Below the pieces are notes generated by a model, which saw only the letters and a program-made list of their open reading frames with translations, made no database searches and had not been told where the DNA came from. A DNA stretch of 64,000 bases from Pseudooceanicola pacificus (lineage in GTDB: Bacteria; Pseudomonadota; Alphaproteobacteria; Rhodobacterales; Rhodobacteraceae): positions 46,940 through 110,939 of the forward strand of contig NZ_WNXQ01000010.1 in the NCBI RefSeq assembly GCF_009789075.1. Reading direction: 5' to 3'. Below are positions 44,043-53,264 of the stretch, in pieces. Made by a program: the position numbers and the translations under genes. Numbering within the stretch: position 1 is the stretch's first letter; each line of letters begins with the position of its first letter.

Positions 44043-44384
44043 TCAGCCGACCGGGCGTTCCTCGCCCTCCAGTTCCAGCTTCAGCCGGTCGATCAGGTCG
44101 ACCGCATGGGCGGCGTAATCGCCGATCCAACGGTCGTGTATCCGCTTGATCGGCAACGCGTCCAGGTGGTTCCAGCGCAGCCGGCCCTGACGGCGCACGA
44201 CCACGATCCCCGCATCCTCCAGCACGCCCAGATGCTGCATCAGCGTGCAGCGGTTCACCTCGGGAAACCGGGCGCAAAGCTCTCCGGTCGTCTGCGGGCG
44301 CTCGCGCAGCGCGTCCATCAGCGCCCGCCGCACGGGGGCGCCGAGCGCCCTGAACACCTTGTCATCCGCAACTTCGTCAATCAT
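44043..44384 (-). CDS. ArsR family transcriptional regulator
   Basis: A 113-aa winged-helix repressor with LGAPVRRALMDALRERPQTTGELCARFPEVNRCTLMQHLGVLEDAGIV. No CxC metal motif is visible, so a metal sensor is unlikely. It is divergent from an SRPBCC gene, a common pairing. An 8-bp-arm palindrome (44383-44402) overlaps its start codon, indicating self-repression and control of the neighbour. Confidence 0.87.
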   Translation of the reverse strand: MIDEVADDKVFRALGAPVRRALMDALRERPQTTGELCARFPEVNRCTLMQHLGVLEDAGIVVVRRQGRLRWNHLDALPIKRIHDRWIGDYAAHAVDLIDRLKLELEGEERPVG

Positions 44385-44402
44385 GTTATAATTCTATAAC
44401 AT
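44383..44402. promoter_or_regulatory. ArsR operator candidate
   Basis: ATGTTATA-ATTC-TATAACAT is a perfect 8-bp inverted repeat overlapping the ArsR start codon, 31 bp before the SRPBCC gene. It is AT-rich within GC-rich surroundings and likely also contains the -10 element of one of the two promoters. Confidence 0.7.
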
Positions 44403-44433
44403 ATTGAGTCGCAATTCAACGGGAGGACCGGAC

Positions 44434-44883
44434 ATGAAACCGGAATTCGAGGTCAGCGGACGCATCGCCCGCCCCGTGCACGAGGTGTTCGAAGCCGTGG
44501 CCGACCCCGCGAAACTGTCAGGCTATTTTACCACCGGCGGTGCAAAGGGCCGGATCGAGGAAGGCGCGACCGTCACCTGGGACTTCCACGACTTCCCCGG
44601 CGCTTTCCCGGTCCATATCGCCGAGGTGGTGCCGGATCAGCGCATCGTGCTGGAATGGGGCGGGCCCGAGGGCAGCGGCGAGGGGGCCACCCGTGTCACC
44701 ATGCGGTTCGAGGACCTGGGCGACGGGCGCACGCTGGTGTCGATCCACGAGGAAGGATTTGCCCCGAACGACAAGGGCACGAAGCAGAGCTACGGCAATT
44801 GCATGGGCTGGGCGCAGATGATCAGCGCGATGAAGGCCTGGGTCGAACACGGCCTGAACCTGCGCGAGGGGATGTACAGGTAG
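44434..44883 (+). CDS. SRPBCC/AHSA1-domain protein
   Basis: A 149-aa START-like fold protein: FEVSGRIARPVHEVFEAVADPAKLSGYFTTGGA at the N-terminus, a central WDFHDFPGAFPV, and a C-terminal helix with GWAQMISAMKAWVEHGLN. The start at 44434 follows GGGAGGA. Family members bind hydrophobic ligands; with an ArsR partner it may take part in a small stress or detoxification unit. Ligand unknown. Confidence 0.85.
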   Translation: MKPEFEVSGRIARPVHEVFEAVADPAKLSGYFTTGGAKGRIEEGATVTWDFHDFPGAFPVHIAEVVPDQRIVLEWGGPEGSGEGATRVTMRFEDLGDGRTLVSIHEEGFAPNDKGTKQSYGNCMGWAQMISAMKAWVEHGLNLREGMYR

Positions 44884-44886
44884 CGG

Positions 44887-45864
44887 TCAGCCCCGGGCGC
44901 TGGCGATCCGGTTCATCACGCGGACCAGTTCGGCGCTGATCTCGGGTTCGGACAGGGCGTGGCCCGCGTTCGGGATCATCCGCAGTTCCGAATTCGGCCA
45001 GGCGGCGGCCAGGTCATAGGCCTTGCGCGGCGGACAGATCATGTCGTACCGGCCCTGCACGATCACCCCGGGGATATGCGCGATACGGTCCATCCGGTTC
45101 AGGATATGCCCGTCCTCCTCCAGGAAGCCGAAATTGGTGAAATAGTGGTTCTCCAGCCGGGCAAAGGCGCGGGCATAGTCGCCCGGCGGCTCGCCCCCCG
45201 CACCGTTCGACGACATCGAGGCCAGGGCGTTTTCCCACTGGGACCAGGCCTTGGCGTATTTCACCTCTTCGCGCAGATCGCCCGAGAACAGGCGCTTGTG
45301 GTAGGCGGCGATCATGTCGCCGCGCTCGTCCGCGGGGATCAGGTCGGCGAAACGTTTCCAGACCTCGGGCCAGAAATTGCCCGCGCCGCCGCCATAGAAC
45401 CAGTCGAGCTCGGACCGGGTCATCAGGAAGACGCCGCGCAGGATGATGTTGGTCACCCGCTCGGGATGGCTCTGCGCATAGATCAGCGCCAGGGTGGCGC
45501 CCCAGCTTCCGCCAAAGGCGATCCAGGTCTCGATGTCCAGCGTCTGGCGGATTGTCTCGATATCCGCCACCAGATGCCATGTGGTGTTGTCCGCGACACT
45601 GGCATGGGGGCGCGAGCGGCCGCAGCCGCGCTGGTCGAACAGGATCACGCGAAAGCGCGTCGGATCGAAATAGCGCCGCATCGCCGGGCTGCAGCCGCCG
45701 CCGGGGCCGCCGTGCAGCACAACGACGGGAATGCCGTCGGGATCGCCGGATTGTTCGACATAGACACTGTGCCCGTCGCCCACGTCCAGCATACGCTGAT
45801 CGAACGGGTCGATTGGCGGGTACAGAAACTGGGCTGCGCTCTTTTGGCCGGAGTATTTGTCCAT
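44887..45864 (-). CDS. pip: Proline iminopeptidase
   Basis: A 325-aa alpha/beta hydrolase of peptidase family S33. VVVLHGGPGGGCSP (HGGPG), FDQRGCGRSRPHA, the nucleophile elbow FGGSWGATLAL, and a C-terminal NAGHALSEPE with the His are all diagnostic. It releases N-terminal proline from peptides in the cytoplasm. The start at 45864 is chosen because homologues begin shortly before the YPPIDPF core. Divergent from ubiG. Confidence 0.92.
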   Translation of the reverse strand: MDKYSGQKSAAQFLYPPIDPFDQRMLDVGDGHSVYVEQSGDPDGIPVVVLHGGPGGGCSPAMRRYFDPTRFRVILFDQRGCGRSRPHASVADNTTWHLVADIETIRQTLDIETWIAFGGSWGATLALIYAQSHPERVTNIILRGVFLMTRSELDWFYGGGAGNFWPEVWKRFADLIPADERGDMIAAYHKRLFSGDLREEVKYAKAWSQWENALASMSSNGAGGEPPGDYARAFARLENHYFTNFGFLEEDGHILNRMDRIAHIPGVIVQGRYDMICPPRKAYDLAAAWPNSELRMIPNAGHALSEPEISAELVRVMNRIASARG

Positions 45865-45915
45865 GCTCAACCTATATAGACAGGGGTAAACCTGCGCCAC
45901 TGAAAGAGATGGATC

Positions 45916-46662
45916 ATGTCAGCCGCCACATCAACGATCGACCCCGCCGAAGTCGCGAAATTCGAGGCGATGGCGGCGGAATGGTGGGATCCCGCGGGCA
46001 AGTTCAAGCCGCTGCACATGATGAACCCGGTGCGGCTGGACTATATCCGCAGCCAGATCGCCGCTGAATTCGACCGCGACCCCACCGCGAAACGCCCGTT
46101 CGAGGGGCTGCGCCTGCTGGATATCGGCTGCGGCGGCGGCCTGCTGTGCGAACCGATGGCCCGCCTGGGCGCGACCGTGGTCGGCGCCGACGCGGCCGAG
46201 CGGAACATTCCCGTCGCGCAGCTGCATGCCGAGCAGTCGGGCCTGGACATCGACTATCGCCACACCACGGCCGAGGCGATGGCAGCGGCGGGCGAAAAGT
46301 TCGACGTGGTGCTGAACATGGAAGTGGTGGAACATGTCGCCGATCCGCTGGCCTATCTGACCGCCTGCCGCGAGTTGCTGAAACCCGGCGGCCTGCACCT
46401 GTGTTCGACCATCAACCGCAACGCCAAGAGCTTTGGCATGGCCATCCTCGGGGCCGAATGGGTGATGCGCTGGCTGCCCAAGGGCACCCATGACTGGAAC
46501 AAGTTCATCACGCCGGACGAGCTCTATGACCTGATCCGGCGCGCGGGGATGGAGCCGCTGGACCGCAAGGGCTATGTCTTCAACCCCGTGTCCTGGCAGT
46601 GGAAGATTTCCGACCGGGATCTGAGCGTGAACTACGTCACCGCCGCCGTCGCCCCCGTCTGA
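45916..46662 (+). CDS. ubiG: Bifunctional ubiquinone O-methyltransferase
   Basis: A 248-aa SAM methyltransferase that carries out both O-methylations of ubiquinone synthesis. Signatures are [33 protein letters not shown] at the N-terminus, [26 protein letters not shown] (SAM motif I), [10 protein letters not shown], and [13 protein letters not shown]. It overlaps the end of the opposing isochorismatase-fold gene by 31 bp. Confidence 0.94.
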   Translation: MSAATSTIDPAEVAKFEAMAAEWWDPAGKFKPLHMMNPVRLDYIRSQIAAEFDRDPTAKRPFEGLRLLDIGCGGGLLCEPMARLGATVVGADAAERNIPVAQLHAEQSGLDIDYRHTTAEAMAAAGEKFDVVLNMEVVEHVADPLAYLTACRELLKPGGLHLCSTINRNAKSFGMAILGAEWVMRWLPKGTHDWNKFITPDELYDLIRRAGMEPLDRKGYVFNPVSWQWKISDRDLSVNYVTAAVAPV

Positions 46663-47312
46663 TTCCCCGACTGATTCCCGCCGATTTCGGCCAGCAGCTG
46701 TGCGGTCGTGACCTGCCGGCAATAGCCCCTGATCGCCTTGAGCGAACTGGCGTGCCGCTCGGGCGTGATGGTGGCGCAGGCATCCGTCACCTCGGTCACC
46801 AGATAGCCCAGATCGCAGGCGTCGCGGATTGCGCTTTCCACGCATTGATCGCTCAGCAGCCCGACCATCACCAGCTGCCGGACACCCAGATTGCGCAGCA
46901 CATAGTCGATATTGGTCGAGATGAAGACCGAGGACGAGGTCTTGGGGATCACGATCTCGTCCTCCCCGGGTTTGAGCGCATCAATGGTCTGCGCGTCCCA
47001 CGAGCCCCTGGGCACGTTGAACCCGGTGATCTTGTAATCCAGGCTGCGGTCGCGCCCGTCCTTGGTCAGGCTTTCGATGTTGGTATAGATCACCTCCATC
47101 CCCTTCTGGCGGAACGCGGCCTGGATTCGGGCCATGTTGGGGATGGTTTCGGCATGGATATGGCGCAGGAAGGGGCCGACCTGCGCCTCGAACGCGGCAT
47201 CGTCGAGATGGGCGAACTCTCCCCCCTCGCGGCTGCAGTTGAAGTTCTGCACGTCGATGATCAGCAAGGCCGACTGATCGGGCACCAGCGGCAGGTCGCG
47301 GGTCAGGGTCAT
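46632..47312 (-). CDS. Isochorismatase-family cysteine hydrolase
   Basis: 226 aa. The catalytic triad of the family is visible: Asp in ALLIIDVQN, Lys in [10 protein letters not shown] and Cys in [14 protein letters not shown]. Such enzymes hydrolyse amides or isochorismate-like compounds (N-carbamoylsarcosine, biuret, nicotinamide and others). It is divergent from a glutamine-synthetase-like ligase (about 125 bp), so an amide- or amine-related substrate is plausible. Its last codons overlap ubiG. Confidence 0.87.
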   Translation of the reverse strand: MTLTRDLPLVPDQSALLIIDVQNFNCSREGGEFAHLDDAAFEAQVGPFLRHIHAETIPNMARIQAAFRQKGMEVIYTNIESLTKDGRDRSLDYKITGFNVPRGSWDAQTIDALKPGEDEIVIPKTSSSVFISTNIDYVLRNLGVRQLVMVGLLSDQCVESAIRDACDLGYLVTEVTDACATITPERHASSLKAIRGYCRQVTTAQLLAEIGGNQSGNQTGATAAVT

Positions 47313-47437
47313 GGCGGCTCCGTTTCAGGTCGTGGGCGACGATGGTCCCGGGGCCTGCGCCTGTCAACGGCCCGCCCGGCTTGACGCGGGGCGCTGTGCG
47401 CGCCCACCCTGCCCGCACCGCATGCCCGGAGGTGCCC

Positions 47438-48748
47438 ATGCCCGAACCGCTGATCTTTGTTGCGACCCATGACATTGCCGGGCGCACCCGGGGCAAGGCC
47501 TTTCCCGCCGCCGACCGCGCGCTGCGCCTGACCCGCGGCCTGGGCTGGACCCCGACCAATGTGCAGATCACCTGTTTCGACGTCATCGCCGACAGCCCCT
47601 TCGGCGCATTGGGCGACCTGCTTCTGCTGCCCGACGCCGCGACCGAGGTAAAGCTGGCCGACCCGGGCGGCGGGCCGGACGAACATTTCATGCTGGGCGA
47701 CATCCTGACGACCGAAGGCACGCCCTGGGCCTGCTGCACCCGCGCGATCCTGCGCGGCGCGCTGGACCGGCTGAACCGCGTGGCCGGGCTGACCCTGCAT
47801 GGCGCCTTCGAGCATGAATTCCAGCTGACCCCGGGCGGCACCGGGCCGGGCTGGGCCTATACGCTCGACGGGTTCCGGGCGCAGGCGGGCCTGCTGGGCG
47901 ACCTGATGGGCGCGATGCGGGCCACCGGGCTGGATCCCGACACGATCATGAAGGAATACGGCCCCGACCAGTACGAGGTGACGATGGGCCCCGCCACCGG
48001 TGTGACCATCGCCGACCAGTCGACCATTTTGCGCGAACTGACCCGCACCATCGCCCGGCGGCACGGCGAGGTGGCGAGCTTTACCCCGATCCGCGACCCG
48101 GCCTCGGTCGGCAACGGGGCGCATATCCACATGTCCTTTTCGGATGCCGCCGGGGATCCGGCGACCCACGATCCCGACGGGCCCCGCGGCATGTCGGCGC
48201 TGACCGGCAGCTTCATCGCGGGCATCCTGAAATACCTCGACCGGATCCTGGCCTTTACCGCGCCCTCGGTGATCTCCTACGCCCGGCTGACCCCGCACAG
48301 GTGGAGCGCGGCGTACAACAACCTGGGCTTTCGCGACCGCGAGGCGGCGGTGCGCATCTGCCCCGTCACGGCGCGCGATCCCAAGGCGATTGCCCGGCAG
48401 TATCACTTCGAATACCGCGCCGCGGACAGCGCCGCCGCGCCGCACCTGGCGCTGGCCGCCATCGTCCATGCCGGCGTGCAGGGGATCGAGGAGGGCCTGC
48501 CCCCGCCCCCCGCCAGCGAAGAGGACCTGTCGCTGCTGGATGCCGCGACGCTGGCGGATCGTGGCTATCTCCGCCTGCCCGAAACGCTGGGCGCCGCGCT
48601 GGACCGGCTGGAGGCGAGCGAGACGGTGGCGGGCTGGTTCCCCGAGGGCTTCCTGCCCGTCTATCTGGCGCACAAGCGGTTCGAGGCGGCCCATGTCGCC
48701 GGGATGGCCCCGGCCGAGGTGCACACGCTTTACGGGTCGGTCTACTGA
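47438..48748 (+). CDS. Glutamine synthetase family protein (gamma-glutamyl ligase-like)
   Basis: 436 aa, the length of the catalytic core of GS-like ligases. GAFEHEFQL (Glu metal ligands), EYGPDQYEVTMGP, GNGAHIHMSFSD (the HIHxS motif) and LTPHRWSAAYNNLGFRDREAAVRI correspond to the GS active site. The beta-grasp N-terminus is atypical (ATHDIAGRTRGKAFP). It probably joins glutamate to an amine other than ammonia. The start follows GGAGGTG. It lies between an isochorismatase-fold hydrolase and a ROK regulator, and a shared function is possible. Confidence 0.87.
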   Translation: MPEPLIFVATHDIAGRTRGKAFPAADRALRLTRGLGWTPTNVQITCFDVIADSPFGALGDLLLLPDAATEVKLADPGGGPDEHFMLGDILTTEGTPWACCTRAILRGALDRLNRVAGLTLHGAFEHEFQLTPGGTGPGWAYTLDGFRAQAGLLGDLMGAMRATGLDPDTIMKEYGPDQYEVTMGPATGVTIADQSTILRELTRTIARRHGEVASFTPIRDPASVGNGAHIHMSFSDAAGDPATHDPDGPRGMSALTGSFIAGILKYLDRILAFTAPSVISYARLTPHRWSAAYNNLGFRDREAAVRICPVTARDPKAIARQYHFEYRAADSAAAPHLALAAIVHAGVQGIEEGLPPPPASEEDLSLLDAATLADRGYLRLPETLGAALDRLEASETVAGWFPEGFLPVYLAHKRFEAAHVAGMAPAEVHTLYGSVY

Positions 48749-48752
48749 GACG

Positions 48753-49961
48753 TCAGTAATACTGCCCGTTGTCCAGCATGAAGCGTTCGGCCAGCGGCAG
48801 ACTGGCGGCGCCCAGCGACCGGGCGAGCGGGCCGACTGTGCCGATGCGGACCTCGGGCCGGCGGATGCCCGACATGTCGATGCCCTCCATCGCGCGCCCG
48901 ACCTCCTGCGCCAGACGGTCGCGCAGCCCGGCGGGCAGCCAGCCGTCGATGACCAGCGCGTCCACATCGCAGAGCGCCGAGGCCGAGGCGGCGGCATGGG
49001 CCAGACCCTGCGCGGCCTCGCCAATCCAGGTCTCCAGCACATCGGGCGGGATGTTCCAGTTCTCAAGCCCTTCCCAGAGGTGGCCGCCTTCGCCGCCCAG
49101 GCGTTCCTCCAGCACCGAAAGCGAGGCGACGCGCATCAGCTGCCGCGCCCCGCCCTGTCCGTCCGGCACGGGCATCGAGGCCAGCGCCCCGGCATTGCCC
49201 GTCGGCCCGGGATGCAGGCAGCCGTTCAGCACCAGCCCGCCACCGATGTAGAAACCGATGAAGGCATAGAGGAAATTCTCGGGCAGATCGCCCTTGCCCA
49301 GAACCAGTTCCGCATTGCAGGCGGCCGAGGCGTCGTTTTCCAGCAGCACCGGCCAGGGCAGGGCTTCGGCCAGTTCCGCCTGGATGTCGCGCTGCCGCCA
49401 ATCGGCCATCGCGTCGCGCGATACGTGCAGGGCGGGCGCCCATTCCCACATCTGATATGGCAGGCCGATGCCCATCCCGGCGACCCGACCGGCCAGTTCG
49501 TCTCCCAGGGCGGGCACCAGGTCCCCGGCGGCGCGGATGGCGAATTCCACCGTCGCGTCAGGCGTGGGGTAATCGTGGCGCGTGACCTTGTGCCCGCGGG
49601 CCGCGCCGGTGAAATCCACCAGCGCCATTTCGGTCCGCCGCCGCCCGACCTTGAGGCCAAGGAAAAACGCCCCGTCCGGCGCCAGGTCCATCGGAACCGA
49701 TGGCTGCCCCACCCGCCCGCGCACGGGATCGCATTTCAGCAGCAGGCCGTCCTCTTCCAGCGCGCGCATGATCACCGAAACGGTCTGTGCCGACAGCCCG
49801 GTCATCCGCGCGATTTCGGATTTCGGCAAAGCGCCGTTGCGCCGGATCAGCGACAGGACAAGCCGCTCGTTCCGGGCCCGCATTCCGGTGTGGTTCGCCC
49901 CCAGCATCGCGTGTTGCATTATCGCGCGGCCGCGGTTGTCGTCGTCAACCAGATCGTCCAA
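48753..49961 (-). CDS. ROK family transcriptional regulator
   Basis: A 402-aa NagC/XylR-type regulator. An N-terminal winged HTH (about 28-80, LPKSEIARMTGLSAQTVSVIMRALEEDGLL) joins a ROK sugar-kinase-like domain (FLGLKVGRRRTEMALVDFTG, GMGIGLPYQM, LLENDASAACNAELVLG, FIGFYIGGGLVLNG). The CxCGxxGC zinc motif is not seen. The TTG start at 49961 is backed by AGGAGG; an ATG at 49919 is the alternative. Divergent from the kinase region, with a 35-bp dyad at 50011-50045 as probable operator. Confidence 0.88.
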   Translation of the reverse strand: MDDLVDDDNRGRAIMQHAMLGANHTGMRARNERLVLSLIRRNGALPKSEIARMTGLSAQTVSVIMRALEEDGLLLKCDPVRGRVGQPSVPMDLAPDGAFFLGLKVGRRRTEMALVDFTGAARGHKVTRHDYPTPDATVEFAIRAAGDLVPALGDELAGRVAGMGIGLPYQMWEWAPALHVSRDAMADWRQRDIQAELAEALPWPVLLENDASAACNAELVLGKGDLPENFLYAFIGFYIGGGLVLNGCLHPGPTGNAGALASMPVPDGQGGARQLMRVASLSVLEERLGGEGGHLWEGLENWNIPPDVLETWIGEAAQGLAHAAASASALCDVDALVIDGWLPAGLRDRLAQEVGRAMEGIDMSGIRRPEVRIGTVGPLARSLGAASLPLAERFMLDNGQYY

Positions 49962-50010
49962 GGTCCCCTCCTACCCTAGAAGGGCGAGGATGTGCACAGG
50001 TCGCAGGTTC

Positions 50011-50045
50011 GTCAATAGATAAATCATAGTGAATTAGTTATTGAC
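50011..50045. promoter_or_regulatory. 35-bp AT-rich dyad, ROK operator candidate
   Basis: Perfect 7-bp ends GTCAATA/TATTGAC enclose a centre in which most positions are also symmetrical (13 of 17 half-site positions in all). Its AT-richness and size resemble NagC/Mlc-type operators. It lies 50 bp upstream of the ROK gene and faces the kinase side. Confidence 0.5.
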
Positions 50046-50275
50046 GTGTGGATTGCACCGATGCATGTATACACCCCGTCAGGTTGCAGAGCCGTGGGGG
50101 GCGGTCTGGGCGATACCATGCGACCGACATGGGGGGACCGGCCGAAACGGCCATCGAGAGAGCAGTTTTTCAGATCATCGTGCGGGGAGCGCCGGCCATG
50201 TCCGGGCGCGCAGCCTGCGTGTCGGTGCACAGATCATCGAACAGGTCCCGGGGCGTTGCGCCCGCGGGGCCGAAA

Positions 50276-50338
50276 GGGGGCGGCTCGGGGCGGCCGCCCC
50301 CGGTCCCGGTGCCTAGGGATGGGGTGCAGGCACCGGGA
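50276..50338 (+). other. Two adjacent strong hairpins in the kinase leader
   Basis: Hairpin 1 is GGGGGCGGC/GCCGCCCCC (50276-50301, 9 bp). Hairpin 2 is TCCCGGTGCC/GGCACCGGGA (50304-50338, 10 bp). They lie about 190 bp before the kinase start in a 567-bp region without a convincing gene. No T-run follows, so they may be a structured leader or small RNA. Confidence 0.5.
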
Positions 50339-50434
50339 TTACCATGTCCGGCCTTGCGGGGCCGGTGCGTCAGCGGCCATCCTGACCCCCGGGGTGGCCG
50401 CTGATCGTCACGGCCCATGACAGACACGGCCCCC

Positions 50435-50473
50435 GACAGACACGACTCAAGACAGACACGACTCAAGACAGAC
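50435..50473. repeat. 16-bp tandem repeat, about 2.4 copies
   Basis: The unit GACAGACACGACTCAA is present twice perfectly, followed by GACAGAC. A related GACAGACACGG occurs just upstream (about 50418). It sits 56 bp before the kinase start. Confidence 0.85.
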
Positions 50474-50528
50474 GGGCCCGTCAAGGACGGGGCCCATGAC
50501 CGACAGGCCACAGGACCGAGGGGCGCGC

Positions 50529-51161
50529 ATGACCGAAACGCTGACATCGCCACAGACCCTCCTGCGCCGCATCCTGCTGATGCCGCCCGCCGCACCCCGC
50601 CTGCTGATCGGCCTGTCCGGCGCGCCCGGCTCCGGGAAGTCCACCCTGGCCGAGTGGATCACCCGACAGCTGAACCGGCAGGAAGACCAGGCCGTCGCCG
50701 TGCCGATGGACGGCTTCCACCTCGACAACATCCTGCTGGAGCAACGCGGGCTGATGTCCCGCAAGGGCGCCGCCGAGACCTTCGATGCGCAGGGATTTGT
50801 CCATGCTCTGAACCGCCTGACCCGGGAACCGACCGTTCTGCTGCCAGAGTTCGACCGAGCCGCCGACCTGTCGCGCGCCGCCGCGATCGAGGTCGCGCCC
50901 CGGCACCGGATCGCGGTGGTCGAGGGCAATTACCTCTCCTCCTCCGCCCCGCCCTGGTGCGATGCGCATCCGCTCTGGGCGCTGCGCATCCACCTTGAGG
51001 TGCCGCGCGACACCCTGCGCACCCGCCTGATCCGCCGCTGGCGCGACCACGGGCTGAGCGCCGAGGACGCCCGCGCCCGGGCCGAGGGCAACGATATGGT
51101 CAATGTCGATCACATGGCGGCCACGCTGACCCCGCCCGATATCCTCTACCGCCCGGAGTGA
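50529..51161 (+). CDS. P-loop kinase of the uridine kinase/PanK-like family
   Basis: A 210-aa P-loop kinase with Walker A GAPGSGKST (31-39), PMDGFHLDNILLEQRG (the Asp-Gly-Phe-His loop of this family), VVEGNYLS (Walker B region) and a lid segment RLIRRWRDHGLS. Relatives are annotated as nucleoside/nucleotide kinases or fructose-transport-associated kinases. With a divergent ROK regulator, a sugar or nucleoside is a likely substrate. GAGG eight bases upstream favours 50529 over an ATG at 50496. Confidence 0.83.
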   Translation: MTETLTSPQTLLRRILLMPPAAPRLLIGLSGAPGSGKSTLAEWITRQLNRQEDQAVAVPMDGFHLDNILLEQRGLMSRKGAAETFDAQGFVHALNRLTREPTVLLPEFDRAADLSRAAAIEVAPRHRIAVVEGNYLSSSAPPWCDAHPLWALRIHLEVPRDTLRTRLIRRWRDHGLSAEDARARAEGNDMVNVDHMAATLTPPDILYRPE

Positions 51162-51167
51162 CCCGCG

Positions 51168-53156
51168 TCAGTCCCCCGCGGGCAGCAGGGTCGAACCCTT
51201 CAGCTCTTCGCTGAACGGCACCGGCAGCGGGTCCTGGCCCAGCCGGGCGCGATAGATCGGCAGGCTTTCGGCCACACGCATCACGTAGTTGCGCGTCTCG
51301 TTGAAGGGGATGTGTTCGATCCAGTCGACCGCGTCCACCACCCGGCTGCGCGGATCGCCATATTCGCTGATCCAGCGCGCGGGCCGGCCCGGCCCCGCGT
51401 TGTACCCGGCCGACACCAGCAGCACATTGCCCGAGAAATCCGCCGCCAGCCCCGCCAGATAGGCCGAGCCGAGCTGCGCGTTATAGGCCCAGTCGCCCCA
51501 GACCCGGGTCGATTCGTGGCTGATGCCCAGGCTGCGCGCCACATCGCGCGCGGTGCCCGGCATCAGCTGCATCAGCCCGCCCGCGCCCACATGGCTGGTC
51601 ACCCCGGGATCGAACTCGCTTTCGCGCCGGGCGATGGACAGGGCCAGCTCCATCGGCACCGGCAGGTCCATCTCGTGCATCGGGTGCAGCGGATAATAGT
51701 GCCGCGGCACCACGATGCCGTTGCCCGCGCCCGCCTTGCCCAGCACGACCTCCAGATGCGCCTCGCCGCGCTCCTCCATCATCGCGCCCAGCTGGCCCAG
51801 TTGAACCCGATCCAGCCCCTGGGCCAGCTGCGTCAGGAACCGTTCGCCCAGCCCCTCCTGCCCGCTGGCCAGCAGCAGCATCGCCGCCTCGCGCAGATCC
51901 GAAGTCATGAAGGGCGCCTGCCGCCAGTCGGGAAAGGTCTCGATCCCGGTCAGGTCCATGTCGAAAGGCACATCGGCCTTTTCCGCCGCCAGAATCCCGT
52001 AGAAACTGGTCTGGTACAGCGCCCCTTCCTCATAGGCCGCCTGCGCCTTGGCCCTGTGTCCGGCGGCTTCCTCGGCCCGGCCGATCCAGTAATAGGCCCG
52101 GCCCAGCGAGATCGGCGTCTGCACCGCGTCGCGCATGCGCTGGAAATGCGCCAGCGCGGTGTCCGGGCGCTGCAGCTTGCGCAGGGCCAGGTACCCCGAC
52201 AGCCATTCCAGATCGGCAAAATCCGACCCCTGCCGCAGCTGGTGGGTCGAGGCCAGCCGATAGGCCCGGTCCGCCTGGCCCGCACGCATGTCCGCGCGCG
52301 CGAAATCGCGGCGGCGACGGGCCCATTCCTCGGGCAGGCCCAGCCCGCCGGGCCGTGCGCTGCGCTCCAGCATCAGCTCGCGCGCCTCGTCGCTGCGGCC
52401 CTTGCGGATGCGCCATTCGAACCGGTCGTGGGCCAGCCCCGGATCGTCGGCCAGCGCCTTGGGCAGCGCCTCGATCAGCGTGTCCACATTGCCGGCATCG
52501 GTCTGCAGGGCGCGCCGGGCCTCGGCCAGCTGCCAATGGCTCTCGTCCACCAGCAGGGCCATGCGGTTGGCATCATCCGTCAGACCGCGCCACAGGGCCA
52601 TGTCCAGCCGCGCCGCATGATGCGGTTTCAGAAGGGCGGCATAGCGGTTGAGGAAGGCCAGGTGATCCTCGGCGTTCAGCTCCATGTTGCGCCAGGCCAG
52701 CACGATGCTCGCCTCGGCCTCGCCGGTCTCGCCGGTTCTCTCCAGCGCCCCGGCGCGCAGCAACACGCCCTGTCCGGTCTGCGGCGCCGCCGCGCGGAAA
52801 TAGGCGAGGATCTCGGCATCGCCGGCGCCGTCCAGCTGCGCCTCGCCGCGCTTGCGCAGGTAGTCCATGCCCGGCCAGTCCGGATGGGCGGCGGTGAACG
52901 CCATGTATTGCGGCAGGGTGCCCCGGCCCGCCCGCAGACGGTGCCATTCGATCAGCGCCTGCGCCGCCGCCCCGTCCCGCGCGGCCAGTTCCGCCGCGCG
53001 CGGCCAGTCGCCCCGCGCCATCGCATGGAACGCGCTGCGCAGCGGGCGCGGCGGTTCGGGCCGCGGATCGGCCTGCACCGGCTGGGCGCCGGTGACCATT
53101 GAAAACGCCAATGCCGCCGCCAAAAGGCTGCGCGCGAAACCTAAGATCACTTGCAT
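51168..53156 (-). CDS. Soluble lytic transglycosylase (Slt-like)
   Basis: 662 aa. A signal peptide ([22 protein letters not shown]) and a long helical repeat (superhelical U/L) domain of about 450 residues are followed by a C-terminal SLT domain (about 505-640) with catalytic Glu in [30 protein letters not shown] and the [11 protein letters not shown] motif. It cleaves peptidoglycan to 1,6-anhydro-muropeptides in the periplasm. Divergent from dapA. Confidence 0.92.
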   Translation of the reverse strand: MQVILGFARSLLAAALAFSMVTGAQPVQADPRPEPPRPLRSAFHAMARGDWPRAAELAARDGAAAQALIEWHRLRAGRGTLPQYMAFTAAHPDWPGMDYLRKRGEAQLDGAGDAEILAYFRAAAPQTGQGVLLRAGALERTGETGEAEASIVLAWRNMELNAEDHLAFLNRYAALLKPHHAARLDMALWRGLTDDANRMALLVDESHWQLAEARRALQTDAGNVDTLIEALPKALADDPGLAHDRFEWRIRKGRSDEARELMLERSARPGGLGLPEEWARRRRDFARADMRAGQADRAYRLASTHQLRQGSDFADLEWLSGYLALRKLQRPDTALAHFQRMRDAVQTPISLGRAYYWIGRAEEAAGHRAKAQAAYEEGALYQTSFYGILAAEKADVPFDMDLTGIETFPDWRQAPFMTSDLREAAMLLLASGQEGLGERFLTQLAQGLDRVQLGQLGAMMEERGEAHLEVVLGKAGAGNGIVVPRHYYPLHPMHEMDLPVPMELALSIARRESEFDPGVTSHVGAGGLMQLMPGTARDVARSLGISHESTRVWGDWAYNAQLGSAYLAGLAADFSGNVLLVSAGYNAGPGRPARWISEYGDPRSRVVDAVDWIEHIPFNETRNYVMRVAESLPIYRARLGQDPLPVPFSEELKGSTLLPAGD

Positions 53157-53264
53157 TTTTCCCGACGAGTCTCGATAGACACCGGCACAAGGATAACCCC
53201 GTGCCCCCTGCCTTCAACTCACAATCCCGGCAGGGTGGCCCTTACATGCAGAAAGGAGCGTGTC

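Noticed and set aside
50041..50420. Small genes in the ROK-kinase gap
   Set aside because: All three plus frames are open at once, which points to base composition; the translations disagree and none has a convincing start.
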